Assembly (NCBI GenBank): GCA_026260175.1
Contig: JAKCWW010000065.1
Span: 1,701-65,700 of the forward strand
Source: Reticulitermes lucifugus
Lineage: Eukaryota; Arthropoda; Insecta; Blattodea; Rhinotermitidae
Reading direction: 5' to 3'
Length of the DNA: 64,000 bases
Below, piece after piece: positions 13,091 through 24,692 of the stretch. The notes under the pieces were generated by a model that had not been told where the DNA came from, searched no databases, and saw only the letters and a list, made by a program, of their open reading frames with translations. Numbering within the stretch: position 1 is the stretch's first letter; every line of letters starts with the position of its first letter. The position numbers and the translations under genes are program-made.

Positions 13091-14849
13091 CATTTTGTTG
13101 GGTCTAGAGGTTTGGTCGAAAACATGAGTTTGAAGCTATTCAAAAGAGAGCGGTAAGAGTTGGCACACACGAACAGGAAATCTACTGCTAACGACAGAGC
13201 GTAGGCGCAAAAACCTTCAGGCTCATGCAAGAATTAGTCATATTTTAATTTGTTAAGCTACCTTAAGAATCTTTGAAATTGTAAAAATGTAAAATTGGCT
13301 GATTTCTAAAGTTTCTCACAACTATATTTGGATCACAGTAAATAATATGCCAAGTATATTAAGCGATAAACTAAAATTCCATTCTTCGCAGAATGAGACT
13401 GAATATTAAATTAGGGTTTCTTCGCAAATAGACACAACTTATGAAAGGAAAGGACTGTAGAAATACTGTTCCCTTGGACTTTATTTTACCTTATTTCACG
13501 ACGCTCTCAGTGTTTCGTACGCTATAGCTGGAAGGATGATTGCTGAACGACAGCTTAGAAAAACTTTGGAAGGAAAACTTGGCCTACTCGCAATACTACT
13601 ATTTTTTGTCTGGAGAGAGTAGATAGCACCACAATACGCTCAGTTAATATATCTGGTGTCCCGACTGAAACTGGAACCTGTTATCAACGTTGAGATTAAT
13701 ACCTCACTGTTACCCATAACATTATTTTCCTCGCTTATAACAACACTCATTTATAAAGACATAAAATATTCAGTCCAATTCATGACGTTATAACCGAGTT
13801 CGATTGTACTACGTTTCGTTTTTATGTATACACAGTCTGTGCGGCATTAGGAGCTGGAGAAGGGAAGCAAGTATAGAAAATAGACACAGGCTGGATATTT
13901 AAGGAATTTTGTATTGATTCCCGGTAGGAGTAATGGATGTATCTCTCCTACAAAGCGTCTGGACTTGTTGTGAGACCCAGCATGTATAATATTCACTAGA
14001 TACTGAAGTGTCTCTTACCGGCAGTAAAGCGACCGGGGAGTGAATATTACTGCTTATATGCATCTAGTGCCGAGGTTAAGAAGAAGTGGAACTATATTGT
14101 CCCCTTATTGGTCCATGACTTTTACGTTACTTTGACTTGTATAACACTAGGCAATCTATAAACTTATGACACATAAATATTATGAACATTATATTAATTG
14201 CACTTATAGGTCTATAAGTCGTTATTTATGAATAAACCTATTCAGTTTTTGTTCCAAGTTTCAGTAACAAATACTCTCACAGATTTCATTTACCTAAGTA
14301 CTTAGTCTACGTGCATAGCACCGATTCGGTGTAAGTAGATGCAGGATTATACATTTAAGTTCAGGAAGCTCCTGCGTTCCTATCTACGGTGATTTAAGAC
14401 TTACCGGAGGTTCCCCTGTAATGGTCTCAGTTTCTTCAGTTAAATGCTATACTAGTATCCTGAAATAATCTATTAAAACACAGATATGTATGTCACAATG
14501 GTGCAACATGTAAGTATCTTTAAAGTTTCCTAAATTGTGTTCACACATTTCATGACATATTTTGTGATATCCTCTAAACACAGACGCAGCCATCATCAGA
14601 TATTCATTAAATGTTTCTGGGACTACTTGGTGCTGCAGATGAAGGAACGACGTTACATCGAAAAGTCGGGAACTACTCGCTTAGCTACACAGCGTCATAT
14701 TTCATAACACTTGAACCTGTGTTGAAGCGTTAAGTCCTGATATCCAGAAAATCCTTAAATCTTCTTGCATTAAAGATGCATTGCCTGAACCGTCGAAAAA
14801 GTCCTTTATTGCACGTATATATTTATAAAAAGGGTGATAAGAAAACGTT
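13091..14849. other. Unannotated stretch
   Basis: No gene or repeat recognised. Confidence 0.55.
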
Positions 14850-15049
14850 TGTTGTATAAAATCTTTTGGGTTTTTACCCGGCGTCGTTTTTTGGTAAGAA
14901 ACCAACGTTTCGGGACTACTTGTCTGTCCCATCTTCAGGGTCTGCTCTTTCACCTCGAGACCCAGAAGATGGGACACAAGTAGTCCCGAAACGTTGGTTT
15001 CTTACCAGAAAACGATGCCGGCTAAAAACCCAAAAGATTTTATACAACA
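14850..15049. mobile_element. Fold-back unit: two inverted Penelope-like terminal repeats
   Basis: The left arm (14850-14943) and right arm (14958-15049) are long imperfect inverted repeats separated by a 14-base loop. Each arm carries the PLE terminal-repeat signature: GAAGATGGGAC, a spacer, then GTCCCGAAACGTTGG. In the left arm (minus strand) the core is the hammerhead consensus CTGAAGA; in the right arm (plus strand) it reads CAGAAGA. No coding region lies between the arms, so this is a non-autonomous unit. Such terminal repeats with hammerhead motifs are established for PLEs. The assignment of this copy is by motif, not by a linked reverse transcriptase. Confidence 0.75.
14899..14943 (-). 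ncRNA. Hammerhead-type ribozyme motif with consensus core
   Basis: Read on the minus strand: AGACC (helix I, 5' side), CTGAAGA (core CUGANGA), one extra U, GGGAC with a 9-base loop and GTCCC (helix II), GAAA (core), C/G and A/U pairs of a minimal helix III, cleavage triplet GUU, and GGTTT (helix I, 3' side, pairing AGACC with one G-U). Helix III has no loop, which in PLE hammerheads is thought to demand dimer formation. All core bases match the consensus, so activity is plausible but untested. Confidence 0.6.
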
Positions 15050-15882
15050 TTACGACCGCGGCGGAAGCCTTCAGTCACAAGAAACATTTTGCTAAATATC
15101 GACGCAAATAACCCTTATCAAATCCTTACAAATTCTTGTCCAGTGTTTTCTCCAAATTTTAATTCAATAAGACTGAATCATCAATGTGGGTGTCGATATT
15201 ATTGGTATTCTACATTCGTAAAAGACGAGACATATGGGAACCAACAGCACGTGTGGATCAGCTATTTTTAAACCTTCAGAAGGGCTACGATTCGCTAAGG
15301 AAAGAAATTTTGTGTACCAGTACATGTTATCATGGAGCCTGTTATATCGTGAAAATAATATGTATTAACACGTGTTTAAATAAAACACGTAGTAAAGTCC
15401 CCCATTCAAATTTGATATATTTCCTATTCAGATGTTTCGGAAAAAAGGAGCTGTTTTATTGCAATTGTTATCTACCTTTGCTTACGAATATGCCATAAGA
15501 AGGTTCAAGTAAACTCGGAGGTACTAAGATTAAATGCCAAATTTCAGCTTCTGATCAAAGTTAAATTGTTAATTTTTTGCGAAAATAAAAGTGTAAAGAG
15601 GAACAAAGGCGCTAGTAGAAAGACTGGTCAAAGGTAAGTGAAGAGAAAACTAAGCACATATTTTTGTTCAGTCAGGAAAATGTAGGAAAAATCTCAAATT
15701 AAATGCAGATAATCATTCCTTTGAAAATGTGACTTATATCACATAATTCGGAACGACACTAACAAATTAACACTGCAGACATAAAGTAAGTCAGGGCAGA
15801 CCAATTTGGGAAATGCCAGCCACCAATTGGTTCAGAATATTTTGCATTTGTCTTTGCTATCTGCAAAGGTAAAGATGATACC
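15050..15882. other. Unannotated stretch
   Basis: A 104-residue frame at 15184-15498 (+) has no recognisable domain. Nothing else is seen. Confidence 0.5.
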
Positions 15883-16110
15883 ACACAGAACTAAAAATTT
15901 GCTTTAAGGAAAGCGCGAGGGCATTGGCTGAGGGTATTTGACAACAGAGTGCTGAGGAAGACATTAGGGCTTAAGAGGGAGAAATATCAGGCAGATGGAG
16001 AAAACCGCAAAGTTAGGAGCTTTATATGTCATACGGCTCACTATTTATTATACGAGCGATTAGATCAAGCATTTTTAAAAACGGTGGGGAATGTGAAAAG
16101 TTTTGGGGTT
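15883..16110 (+). mobile_element. LINE relic: RT C-terminal segment
   Basis: The plus-strand frame includes HWLRVFDNRVLRKTLGLKRE, which aligns with the recalled LRVFENRVLRRIFGPKRDE block of the same lineage as 5578-5899. It continues through the HNEEL and SPNIIR position into a degraded IKS-like region (YERLDQAFLKTVGNV). The frame is open for about 75 residues but diverged, so this is an old 5'- and 3'-truncated copy. Confidence 0.65.
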
Positions 16111-18570
16111 AAAGGAAATATATAAATGCTGCTATAAACACGGAAATTAACATTCGGCTTTCGTAAATTGGGGGGAATTTATTGAATAGCTGAAGAACTA
16201 CTAGCTTCTGACGAAGGGCTGTTCTGCCGGAGTTCTTTAATTTAGAGCAAAGACGACAGAATCTGGCAGCCATGTTGTAAACCAAAAGAGAATGAAACTT
16301 GAGCGGCAGGAAAACATTGCCACTAGCTGTAATCTTCTGCGTATCGTGCATAAATCCGCCAGGATCGAGTGTTAGGCTGTAGAAGTGATACTATGCTGTT
16401 AAATCCTCTGACAGCCATCATTAAACTACGTATATTAAGACATACATTAAAGTCTGAATAGCATTTACAAGACACTTCTTTGTCTATGTCAAGCTTAAAA
16501 TCATGAAAATTAAATAATTGTATTATTGTGACTCCCTTGACACGAACAAACATCTGTACAAATATCATAAATCCTGATTCTAGGTTTTGGACAGAACTGC
16601 TCGAAATAAGCCTCATGGGCTCACCCGTTTCATATTTTCTGAAGTGGTTAATGTGATCCGCATAATAAACGAACAATTTTTGAGCAGTGCTGAACACCAG
16701 TTCCATTCGCATCTATAGTACTTACTGGTAGAAAACTGATTATCCAAAGAAACCGAAAGCATAATTTTGATTCTTATTGACAAAACTCTACTCAATGAAG
16801 ACAACGGAGGGCTCCAATCCAAACAGGGGTTTTATTGTGTCCAAGCTGATTGAAGGAGTGAATAATGAATCAGTTTAAGCGTGTTAAGTTTCGAGTACAA
16901 AGCCATGTTACCCTGGATGAAGGAGAATTTATCCGTGTGATGCAAAGATTATTCCTCCCTTTCGGTGTAAGCAAGTCGTAAAATTATCTCTCTCTAATAT
17001 TCGTATTTATTTTTCTTTGCTTTTTTGTATAGCTTATTTATCTTATGTTTGGGGCATTGAGGATTATTGTATAAATAGCGCAAGCAATAAACATCCACCT
17101 TTATGTGCAAGAAAGACTTTATATTACACAAGTAACTAATTAACTGGCTGACTTCGTACAGCAGAGCTCGTGACAAACACATACACGCTCAACTGCGTTA
17201 TACAGAACCATAAAATTTATTCCAGCTTTGACAATAGCCTGTCACTGGTCCGTATCCGGAGCCAGATGAATGCAATCCATATATTAACACATTTTCTTAA
17301 GATTTATTTCAATATTATCCTTCCATTCACGTTCGGGTGTCCATACAGGTTGGAAATCTAAACTTTTGTTTACATTTTGTCATTTCTTCGATAATTGCTT
17401 CAAGCGCTGACTATAACAGTCATCTTCATTTGGCACCCTAATGAAGACTTGTCAACATTATAAATTGTTAATAACCTATCACTCTCTCTTGAGTCCTATT
17501 ATTACAGTTAGCACTTTTTTCTGAAAATAACTTTTTTCATGACCTCCTCTTCAAGTGCGAGTCTAAGTTTCACAACAAAACAAAATAGGACGGGGTTTTG
17601 GCTTATGCTTTTATTATAGGGCCTATAGAACGCAGTAAATTAAGAAATATTGAAAATTATGTCTCTGGTTATTACTTTTCCACTCCAATTACACCGTGAC
17701 ATTTCCTGTGATTAAGCACAACACTCAAACAACACGGCGTTTATGAGAACGGCCCTTTTTCCGACCTATTGTAAAGGGAAGCGGAGGAAATGTCACTTTA
17801 TCCCAAAACTTGGCCATAATCTTTGGCTTACTAATGAATTACCTTTATCTAATGGTCCCTTTTTGTCCATAACAGTCTCAGAAAATTCCTGTTCAGAATA
17901 TTTTACTGCAATCAGAAATTGCACAAGATTCAATGGGATTACCGTAGTTATAATGATACTACAAAGTGATTCCCGAAAATGGTCTGCTATTAATATCATC
18001 AAGAGTGGTATTTTAATCTGTAGCTCTTTTTCCTCAATATCTAAATCTTCTATACATTCGAAGGATTAATATCTATTTGTGTGCTATAATTTTTTTCGGT
18101 TTTCTGATGACCACAGGCTCCAAATCTTGTAAGAACATCTATATAGACCATTCTCCATAACAGCTTCTATCGACGTTCTATGACCTGTGTTATAGTTATC
18201 AGCGAGTACTAAAATGCTTAATATTAAACTTTGTATTAAATAAAATTTTGCTAAACCACAAATACGTGAGATACAGATGTAAAAAGCTGTATTTAGTGAT
18301 AATTGAACAATCTGATCCATTTCTGGGAAATGAGCCTCACATCTGTATTACACGCACTGTCACTTTGGTCTGTTTATGGTTCGTTACATAGTTCATGTCT
18401 ACATTGCCAATAGCCTTAGATGAAAATGTGATCGCATTAGTACGAATTAATGCAGATCGATTTTAATATGAACCAAATAACATTATAATTGACAGAAGGG
18501 ATACCATGAAGCGGAAATTACTCGCATTTCACTCTAATTTAACACTGTATATCGATCCCGAAGAAAATAT
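16111..18570. other. Unannotated stretch with two longer orphan frames
   Basis: A 129-residue minus frame at 16323-16712 and a roughly 107-residue minus frame (stop-to-stop, ending 17793) have no domain I recognise. The second is preceded by another minus frame at 18084-18320 with hydrophobic segments. No splice structure or homology supports calling genes. Confidence 0.4.
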
Positions 18571-18830
18571 TTGTATCTAAGAGATAGAAAACAACAGGAG
18601 GTTGGAGAAAACTACGCGATGAGAAGATTCAGAACTAGAATTAAATCAAGGGGGATAAATGTGGTGAGGAATGTAGCATACATGACACATATGATAAATG
18701 CGCAAAGCATTATAGTTCGGAAATTTGAAAGGCGCAGAAGTAATAGAAGACACAGGTGAAGATGGAAGTTGGATAAATAAAGTATAAGTTGGATTAATGT
18801 GATTGTTGATAGGGTCGTGGGTCGCGCTTT
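18571..18830 (+). mobile_element. LINE relic: RT C-terminal segment
   Basis: The translation runs RKQQEVGENY, then FRTRIKSRGINVVRNVAYM, then a late WINVIVDRVVGRA block. This follows the order EVTGEWR, IKSRRMRWAGHVARM, W-I-LAQDRDKWRA of the lineage seen at 5578-5899. Two in-frame stops occur after RRHR and WKLDK. It is strongly decayed. Confidence 0.6.
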
Positions 18831-19189
18831 TATAACAGATTAATGAGCATTAGTTTTCCATAAAGATGCGGAACTTCTTGTCCAGTTAGAGATTGTAAGG
18901 TAATTAAATAAAAGTTTGTAACAAGCTAGTTTCATTAGTTGCGATTTTAAGCTGCATTCATAAACTAAAAGGTGGCGTCACATAAATCCCTCCCATTACA
19001 TGCCACGAAGGCATACAGTTGAGCGTAAGTCTAGCTCAGGTCCTTCTTAAACTCGATATTAGATAGTGGTGAGTGGCTAGGTCCACGTTCCAGGCAATTT
19101 GTCCCAGAACTGGTCCGGACGTTCTTCCATAAAATTAAATTTAAAGAAGAAATTGTGGTAACAGAACACGAAATTTTAACTCTGTTAAC
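18831..19189. other. Unannotated stretch
   Basis: Nothing recognised. Confidence 0.5.
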
Positions 19190-19290
19190 AATAATAACAT
19201 TCTTCCGCTCTTTACACCGCTTAGCAGAATAATTTGTTGCGACGTTTCCGAGAAAATTGCTGCAATTATCTTCAGGGTGACTATATTTGT
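19190..19290 (-). repeat. PLE-type terminal repeat fragment with hammerhead-like core
   Basis: On the minus strand CTGAAGA (19275-19269) is followed by an AATTGC/GCAATT stem, a short TTCTCG spacer and GGAAACGTCGC (ending about 19240). The order CUGANGA, stem, GAAAC, GUC is the hammerhead layout, but the stem is not directly followed by GAAA, so helix II is imperfect. The sequence differs from the GGGACC-type repeats at 33.7, 47 and 51 kb and would represent another family. No coding region is adjacent. Confidence 0.45.
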
Positions 19291-19859
19291 TTCATGTGGA
19301 TGCTGTAGCATCCAACTATTACACTGAAATCACAGGAAACCATTCTTTGAGTGACACCCAACGTGAAACCAGTGGCGAATCCTGATCTTAGAGGCCCGGT
19401 CTAGCGGAAGGGTAGAGAATGATGTTTTGACCCCTATCCTCCCTCCACCTTCCCGTCCCCTCCTAGATGTTGTGAATCTTTCAGCATTACCAAAAGACAA
19501 CAACAACAGAAATAATGATAACAATAATACCCAACGGAAATCTAAATATGATCACACAAAATCATTGCTTTGCAAAAGAGAGGAATCATATCTAAAATTA
19601 TTACCTGATATATTTGTGTCATTTGGAATGAAATTCCGGCCTTCTCTTGGGTGGTGCAAATTTTTCAATTACCAGATCATAGAGGTTGCGGGATTGTAGT
19701 TAATAGTTTTATGTATTCGTTGAGACTGACTTCTGAATATTATAAAAGTTTTATCGTTTTTCCTTTCATATAAAATAAATTATGCGTCAATAAAACACAA
19801 TAAATGAGGACGACAAAGTAATCAGAAAATCACACATTCTTAACAACATGAGAACAGTG
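19291..19859. other. Unannotated stretch
   Basis: A short AAC/AAT-rich patch lies near 19498-19530. Nothing else is recognised. Confidence 0.5.
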
Positions 19860-20110
19860 ATTTGAGGTTTCCACCGCGTGAAAATTGAAAAAACATGTCT
19901 TCTGGTTTTTTACACCATGTGTCTGGATAATTTGTTCCCGAAGTTCGAAGAAACTAACCGCCTTACTCTTCGGTTTTATGAGTTCATTCACGGACCCATA
20001 ACCCTGAAGATGGAAGCGGTACATTCCTACGAAATGGCGGGCAGCAATTACCCAAACACACAATACAACCCAGAAGAACTGCTGCCTCAACACGAAAAGA
20101 GGTTTGCAAC
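19860..20110 (+). repeat. Diverged PLE-type terminal repeat
   Basis: CCCTGAAGATGGAAGCGG (from 20002) followed by ACATTCCTACGAAATGGCGG has the CTGAAGA, stem, GAAA layout. The downstream block ATACAACCCAGAAGAACTGC matches the position of the CATCCCAGAAGA block in other PLE termini here. In many insect assemblies this kind of repeat is translated as an LKMEAxxSSET-like peptide; here the frame reads LKMEAVHSYEMAG. Upstream limits are uncertain. Confidence 0.45.
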
Positions 20111-21469
20111 CAATAGAATTCAGTTCTGTGCCTTTTCTAGTGGGTAAAGCGGCAAAATTCCCTCTAGCCTAGCCGTATCTTTCGCTACAGTATTCTTTCT
20201 CTCTCTTGCTTGTTGCACAAGCAATGGAAGAATACCTGTTACTATCGTCATGTTAGTTACATTTAAACGGACGCTGTGGAGCACACTGCACTTTGCCTTC
20301 TGTGTCTGTATCTGACTTTCATGCACAAAAGCTTCAAGCGGCAAGGACAGTAGCGAATACTTCGTTAACGTATCATTTGAGCAAATGATGTATACAAACT
20401 GCATGTAACACAAAGTCATAATTTTCGAAAAAAAAATGAATAAAATTTCTCTTAATAGAGAAGGTAAGTAATTTCCTACTTTTCACTTGTATAGCGCCGC
20501 TATAGTGGCTATACCGAAAAAATTGCCACAGGTTGAAACTTGAAAACTTTTACCCTCATGCTAGCTCAAATATGGGCATGCTCTGAGATAATTACTTCCG
20601 CCGTCCTTTCTCGCACTCAGGTTCCAAGATCCATCTGTATACACTCCCACAAAATCATGCTTCATCTGCACTGCTACACTGCCGTGGTCGGCTTAATTGT
20701 GCTAGAGTGTAAATATAGCTAGTCTTATAAAATTGTGCCTCACATGGAAAGATTCCTATTTTAGACAAGCAACTTCTTTCTTTTGTTCCTTTTCAGTTAT
20801 TAAATTGTTGTACTGAACGTTACTCTCTCCTTATTTCCATATTTGGGGTTCAGAAGCAATTCAGTATGACGATGGGATAACCTCCACGTACATAGAGAGA
20901 GAAGAAATAGGATAATCTTGGCCTCTTTGCTATTGCTTATTTCGAAATTTTTACGGGACTCAGAAAAGTTACGAATAATATCATTCAGATTGTCACGTAG
21001 AAAGATATGATACGAAACATACGTCCCCAGAGTATTAGTCACTATTGTTACACTTGAATTCAAATTTTGGGTTCTAATAATGAAGGAAAATCCGTACAAT
21101 ATAAATATCAAATACATAATTTATTTACAATTATATCAAAGAATTTAAGTTCTGTTGATTTTCTGTTCTCATAAATGTAATCGTTTTCACAGTTACGGAC
21201 ACGCATTATAGGTGAGAACCACTTCTGAAAAAAATCTGTTGCTGTCAAGCAGTCAATAGGCGACTATAATATAAAATAATACGTAATTATTTTCTTGTTA
21301 TTATTGCTGACTCGAAATTTGCCAATAAAATTTATATCTATTTTACAGTAAAACTTACTGTCTCTTCTCAAAAGTCTTATGTTCATGGGGTAGCAAACTC
21401 AGAGGCACTACAACTATCAATATACTCTCTTAACCTCCATCTGAACACATCTACCGCCCCCAAAATCCA
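20111..21469. other. Unannotated stretch
   Basis: No gene or repeat recognised. Confidence 0.5.
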
Positions 21470-21640
21470 CCACCAACACACACACTTCCTTAAATTAGGG
21501 GCGTCGAGATGCGGGGCGTCGAGACGCAGTGCGTCGTTGCCGTATTCAACTCATACCCCACACACCAACACTTCCTTAGGTTAAGGCGTCGGGCGAATCC
21601 CCAACACTCTCACACTCACGTTATGGCGTCGCAATGCCAG
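21470..21640. repeat. CpG-rich patch with repeated GCGTCG words
   Basis: In otherwise AT-rich DNA this patch has repeated GGGGCGTCGAGA, GCGTCG and GGCGTCGGG words. A roughly 85-base unit is partly duplicated: CACACTTCCTTAAATTAGG near 21480 and CAACACTTCCTTAGGTTAAG near 21563 are each followed by GCGTCG. I cannot assign it to a family. Confidence 0.4.
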
Positions 21641-22324
21641 GCGTTGATGGGGCATAGATTCCCCATTTCTACTTACGTCATTAGAAATTCAGGTGGCAGA
21701 GAAATGAGTGTTCTCTCTGAATCTGCGAAAACCTTGAAAAGCTGGCTATATTTTCATTCTTCAACATCTGTTAGGAATCACTTCCAGAAATGTTAAAATT
21801 CACTTCCACTATCTAAATAATGATTTTCTGATTTGCGTCAGTATGTAGTCTGATAGGTGTTTATGAGCATGTAAAGGAAAAGTATCTCCATCCTGATCCA
21901 TCTCTTTCTTACAAACGGAGACATTAGATGCCTCCAACACATTTGTATTCACCTGCAAGATTAAAAATTATTATAAACCATTTGATCACAGTCTGAATTT
22001 TAATGCAGTTAAAATATCAAATACTTTACATACGTCCAGCACTTTTTCAAACAAAAACAAAACGCCGATGTAAACAATAGGATTTAGAAAAGATAATTTA
22101 GCAGACGACTAGAGTAAATTACACAGAAGAGTTTCTTTAATTTGCATTCCTTATCTGATATTGTTATAGTAATTAAAGAAGCACAGTATTTAATAAGATT
22201 CTTGTGTAGCTTCTGTGCTACTAAGTTGCTTAAAATTTTAAGAAATTATATAGCTTGAGGGTGCTTAGGAACGCGGCCCTGTGAAAAATATTTGTGCATA
22301 CATAAGACACCCGAAGTGAGCAGG
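21641..22324. other. Unannotated stretch
   Basis: Nothing recognised. Confidence 0.5.
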
Positions 22325-22581
22325 CGGATAAACTGCATAATGATGAGCTTCATAATATGCAATTCTTACCAGATAAAAAGACCAATAAGTCAAGGAGGAT
22401 CAGTAGATCACTGACGTACAAGATGAGAAATGCTTACAACATTATGGTGGGAAACACGTAACACATGGGAAACCGTGATGGTTGGAGAGATAATATTAAA
22501 ACTGGCCTAAAAGAGACGGATAATGATGATGTGGGTTTGGTTCAACAGGTTCAGGATTCATCCAATGGATTGCTTTTGTGA
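22325..22581 (+). mobile_element. LINE relic: RT C-terminal segment
   Basis: The plus frame reads HNDELHNMQFLPDKK, KSRRISRSLTYKMRNAYNIM, then GWRDNIKTGLKETD and LVQQVQDSSNGLL. These align in order with HNEELHNLYSSP, IKSRRMRWAGHVARM-RNAYKIL, RWEDNIKxDLKE and IQLAQDR-QWRAL of the recurring lineage. One in-frame TAA interrupts it after VGNT, near 22460. It is the best preserved of the short relics after 5578-5899. Confidence 0.7.
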
Positions 22582-23529
22582 CCCTTCGGATTCTTTTACC
22601 AGACGAGCTATTTTACTTTCAAGATTACTCTCCCGATGTTATCGGCGCAGAATATAAAGGAATTAATGAATTCTTCATGTTAGCAGCTGTATTATGTTAG
22701 CATGAATTACCGTCCAAAGAAGTCATAAGCGTAACAGACCTACCGATTTTTATGTACAAGGCTAGCACTTAACTTTGGAACTGTGAACACAGAATTCCTC
22801 AATACTATCTGAAATAGGGCTTGTAAGGGTTTATCCCTCCATTTGAAGATTGTTTCAACAGACATTACCAGTAGGTTAAAGTAACTGAGTTCCGTGTAGA
22901 AGATTAGCAGAACGCAACAATATTAATCATATGACAAGCCACCACCCTGTTTCAAAATGGCAACCAATTAAACTTCTGAAGTTAGTAAAGTTCAAGTATA
23001 TTACAATTTTCACTCAGGAAATGAATATGGGAAGACAAAATGTGTATTCTATAATAAAGCCAGCAGTTAACTAAACTGCGTAGTGTATGCTTATCTTAGT
23101 CTTCCTTTTTGGAGAAATACTACAAATGTTGCGTACCAGTGAGTCAGAAGAATTCCAGACCTTTAGAATAGTAAGCACAATATCGCCTTTATAATTTAAG
23201 ACGAAATTCTGTGCCGGTTTATTTTGACTGCATTCTCTACAACGCAATTTTGTACTGGATCTGGTGAATATATTTGATATCTACACAGGAAGGAGCATTA
23301 CGTTCTTACAGGGTTGGCGGTTCACATCCCAAACACACAAAGGTTTGGCTTTTATTTACAAAGCCAACATATGCACACAACATAAACATATCAGTAAAAT
23401 TTATATCCCTTCTACATGTTTCGATGTTTACGTTTACATCATCGGGGAGTAAAACACAAAAAGAACCAATGGAATGAAAAACGTTAGGACATAAAGGTTT
23501 ATTTATTTATTTATTTATAACCTAGACTT
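22582..23529. other. Unannotated stretch; (ATTT)n microsatellite at 23498-23520
   Basis: The only recognisable item is a short TTTA-type microsatellite at the right end. Confidence 0.5.
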
Positions 23530-23730
23530 CAGAAACCGATGAAACGGCGAAGATGGCGCAATGCTAAGCGACTAAATTCTATTCCGAATGCACTAGTTTA
23601 AAATCGTGTCCAAACACCCATTTCTTTAAGAATTCTTACAGCTTTTCTGAGTCTGCCAAGCAAATCTATGTACACACCTGTTCACCAAACCATCTACCCA
23701 CTTACCCACATACTTACCTATAAACAAAAG
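23530..23730 (+). repeat. Possible SINE: tRNA-like head
   Basis: GATGGCGCAATGCTAAGCGAC resembles an A box region, and CTAGTTTAAAATCGTGTCC about 35 bases downstream sits where a B box should be. After it comes a degenerate CTTACCCA-type run at 23685-23725. The match is weak and I have no second copy in the window. Confidence 0.3.
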
Positions 23731-24444
23731 TGCACTTTCATGAAACTGTAACTTCATACTTTCCGTGGCTATAGTGTCTGTGTGTGAGGGCATCAGTGGA
23801 AATCATAGCTAGATAGGCCTACTAGGAGTTTAAATTTTTCCCGTTGAAACTTTAATGGGTTTTGTATTTGTACAAGGCTAGCAACTCGAAATTGGCTATA
23901 GTCGCTTTCTTCCACTGTACGTAATTATTCTGTTATATTATTCGAAAAGAGAAATCTGGCTAAAGCTGTAGTCTTTGAAACTGATATTAAGGAGGTGTTC
24001 GTTTCAAATCTGTGCTGCAACACTAACCATCTTCCTAAGGTTATTTGTGGTTTGCCTCATTGCTCTTGGTCAAATACCTGGACACCTTCTCAAGTTACAC
24101 AACAGCTGCTTCCATTCGCATCCTTTCCAATTTATTATTAATGAAGTTGTACTAATATTCTACTCTATGTGATAGACATATTTCCTGAGACACTGAGGGC
24201 GTCGTAGATTAAACCATAGCAGACACCATTCAGTCGTTTATAACTTACAATTTCGAACTTTGGGGAGATTGACTGACTGGTTTTGTGTCACTTAACGTAA
24301 TTCCAGTAACTGATAATCTCTGTATTTTGTCCACATAAGGAAGTTGTTTCTTATTAGTCATAGAATGAGTTACGCTTATTTCGTCACACAGCATTAACTG
24401 GCTGATATCGCTAACTGAATTCTTAAACAGTAATTCAGTACGAG
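23731..24444. other. Unannotated stretch
   Basis: Nothing recognised. Confidence 0.5.
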
Positions 24445-24692
24445 ATAGCGATGTCGGTATACTGACTAGGGTATGTGCTGATAGGCCAAGTAATCGTGTT
24501 TCGATTTCTGGCAACGGCAAGAAATGTCTCTCTTCTGCACAACGTGCAGACCAACAGTACAGATTTCACAACCTTACATTCGATGAGTATTGGGGAATAT
24601 TATTGTATATAAAGCGGCCAGGACATGAGGCTAAAAACTCTCCTTCGTGTAGTGCCGGGGTTAAATATGATACGAGATAAAACTCTACTCCC
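24445..24692 (+). repeat. Diverged SINE, family B
   Basis: TACTGACTAGGGTATGTGCTG is followed by a B-box-like GTGTTTCGATTTCTGGC, then CGATGAGTATTGGGG and GCGGCCAGGACATGAGGC. This is the same block order as the copy at 3550-3826 (GGTTACGGGCTTCGAATTCC, CAATGAGTACCTGAGG, AAGGCCAGAGCGTGAGGC). The distal part is decayed. Confidence 0.55.
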
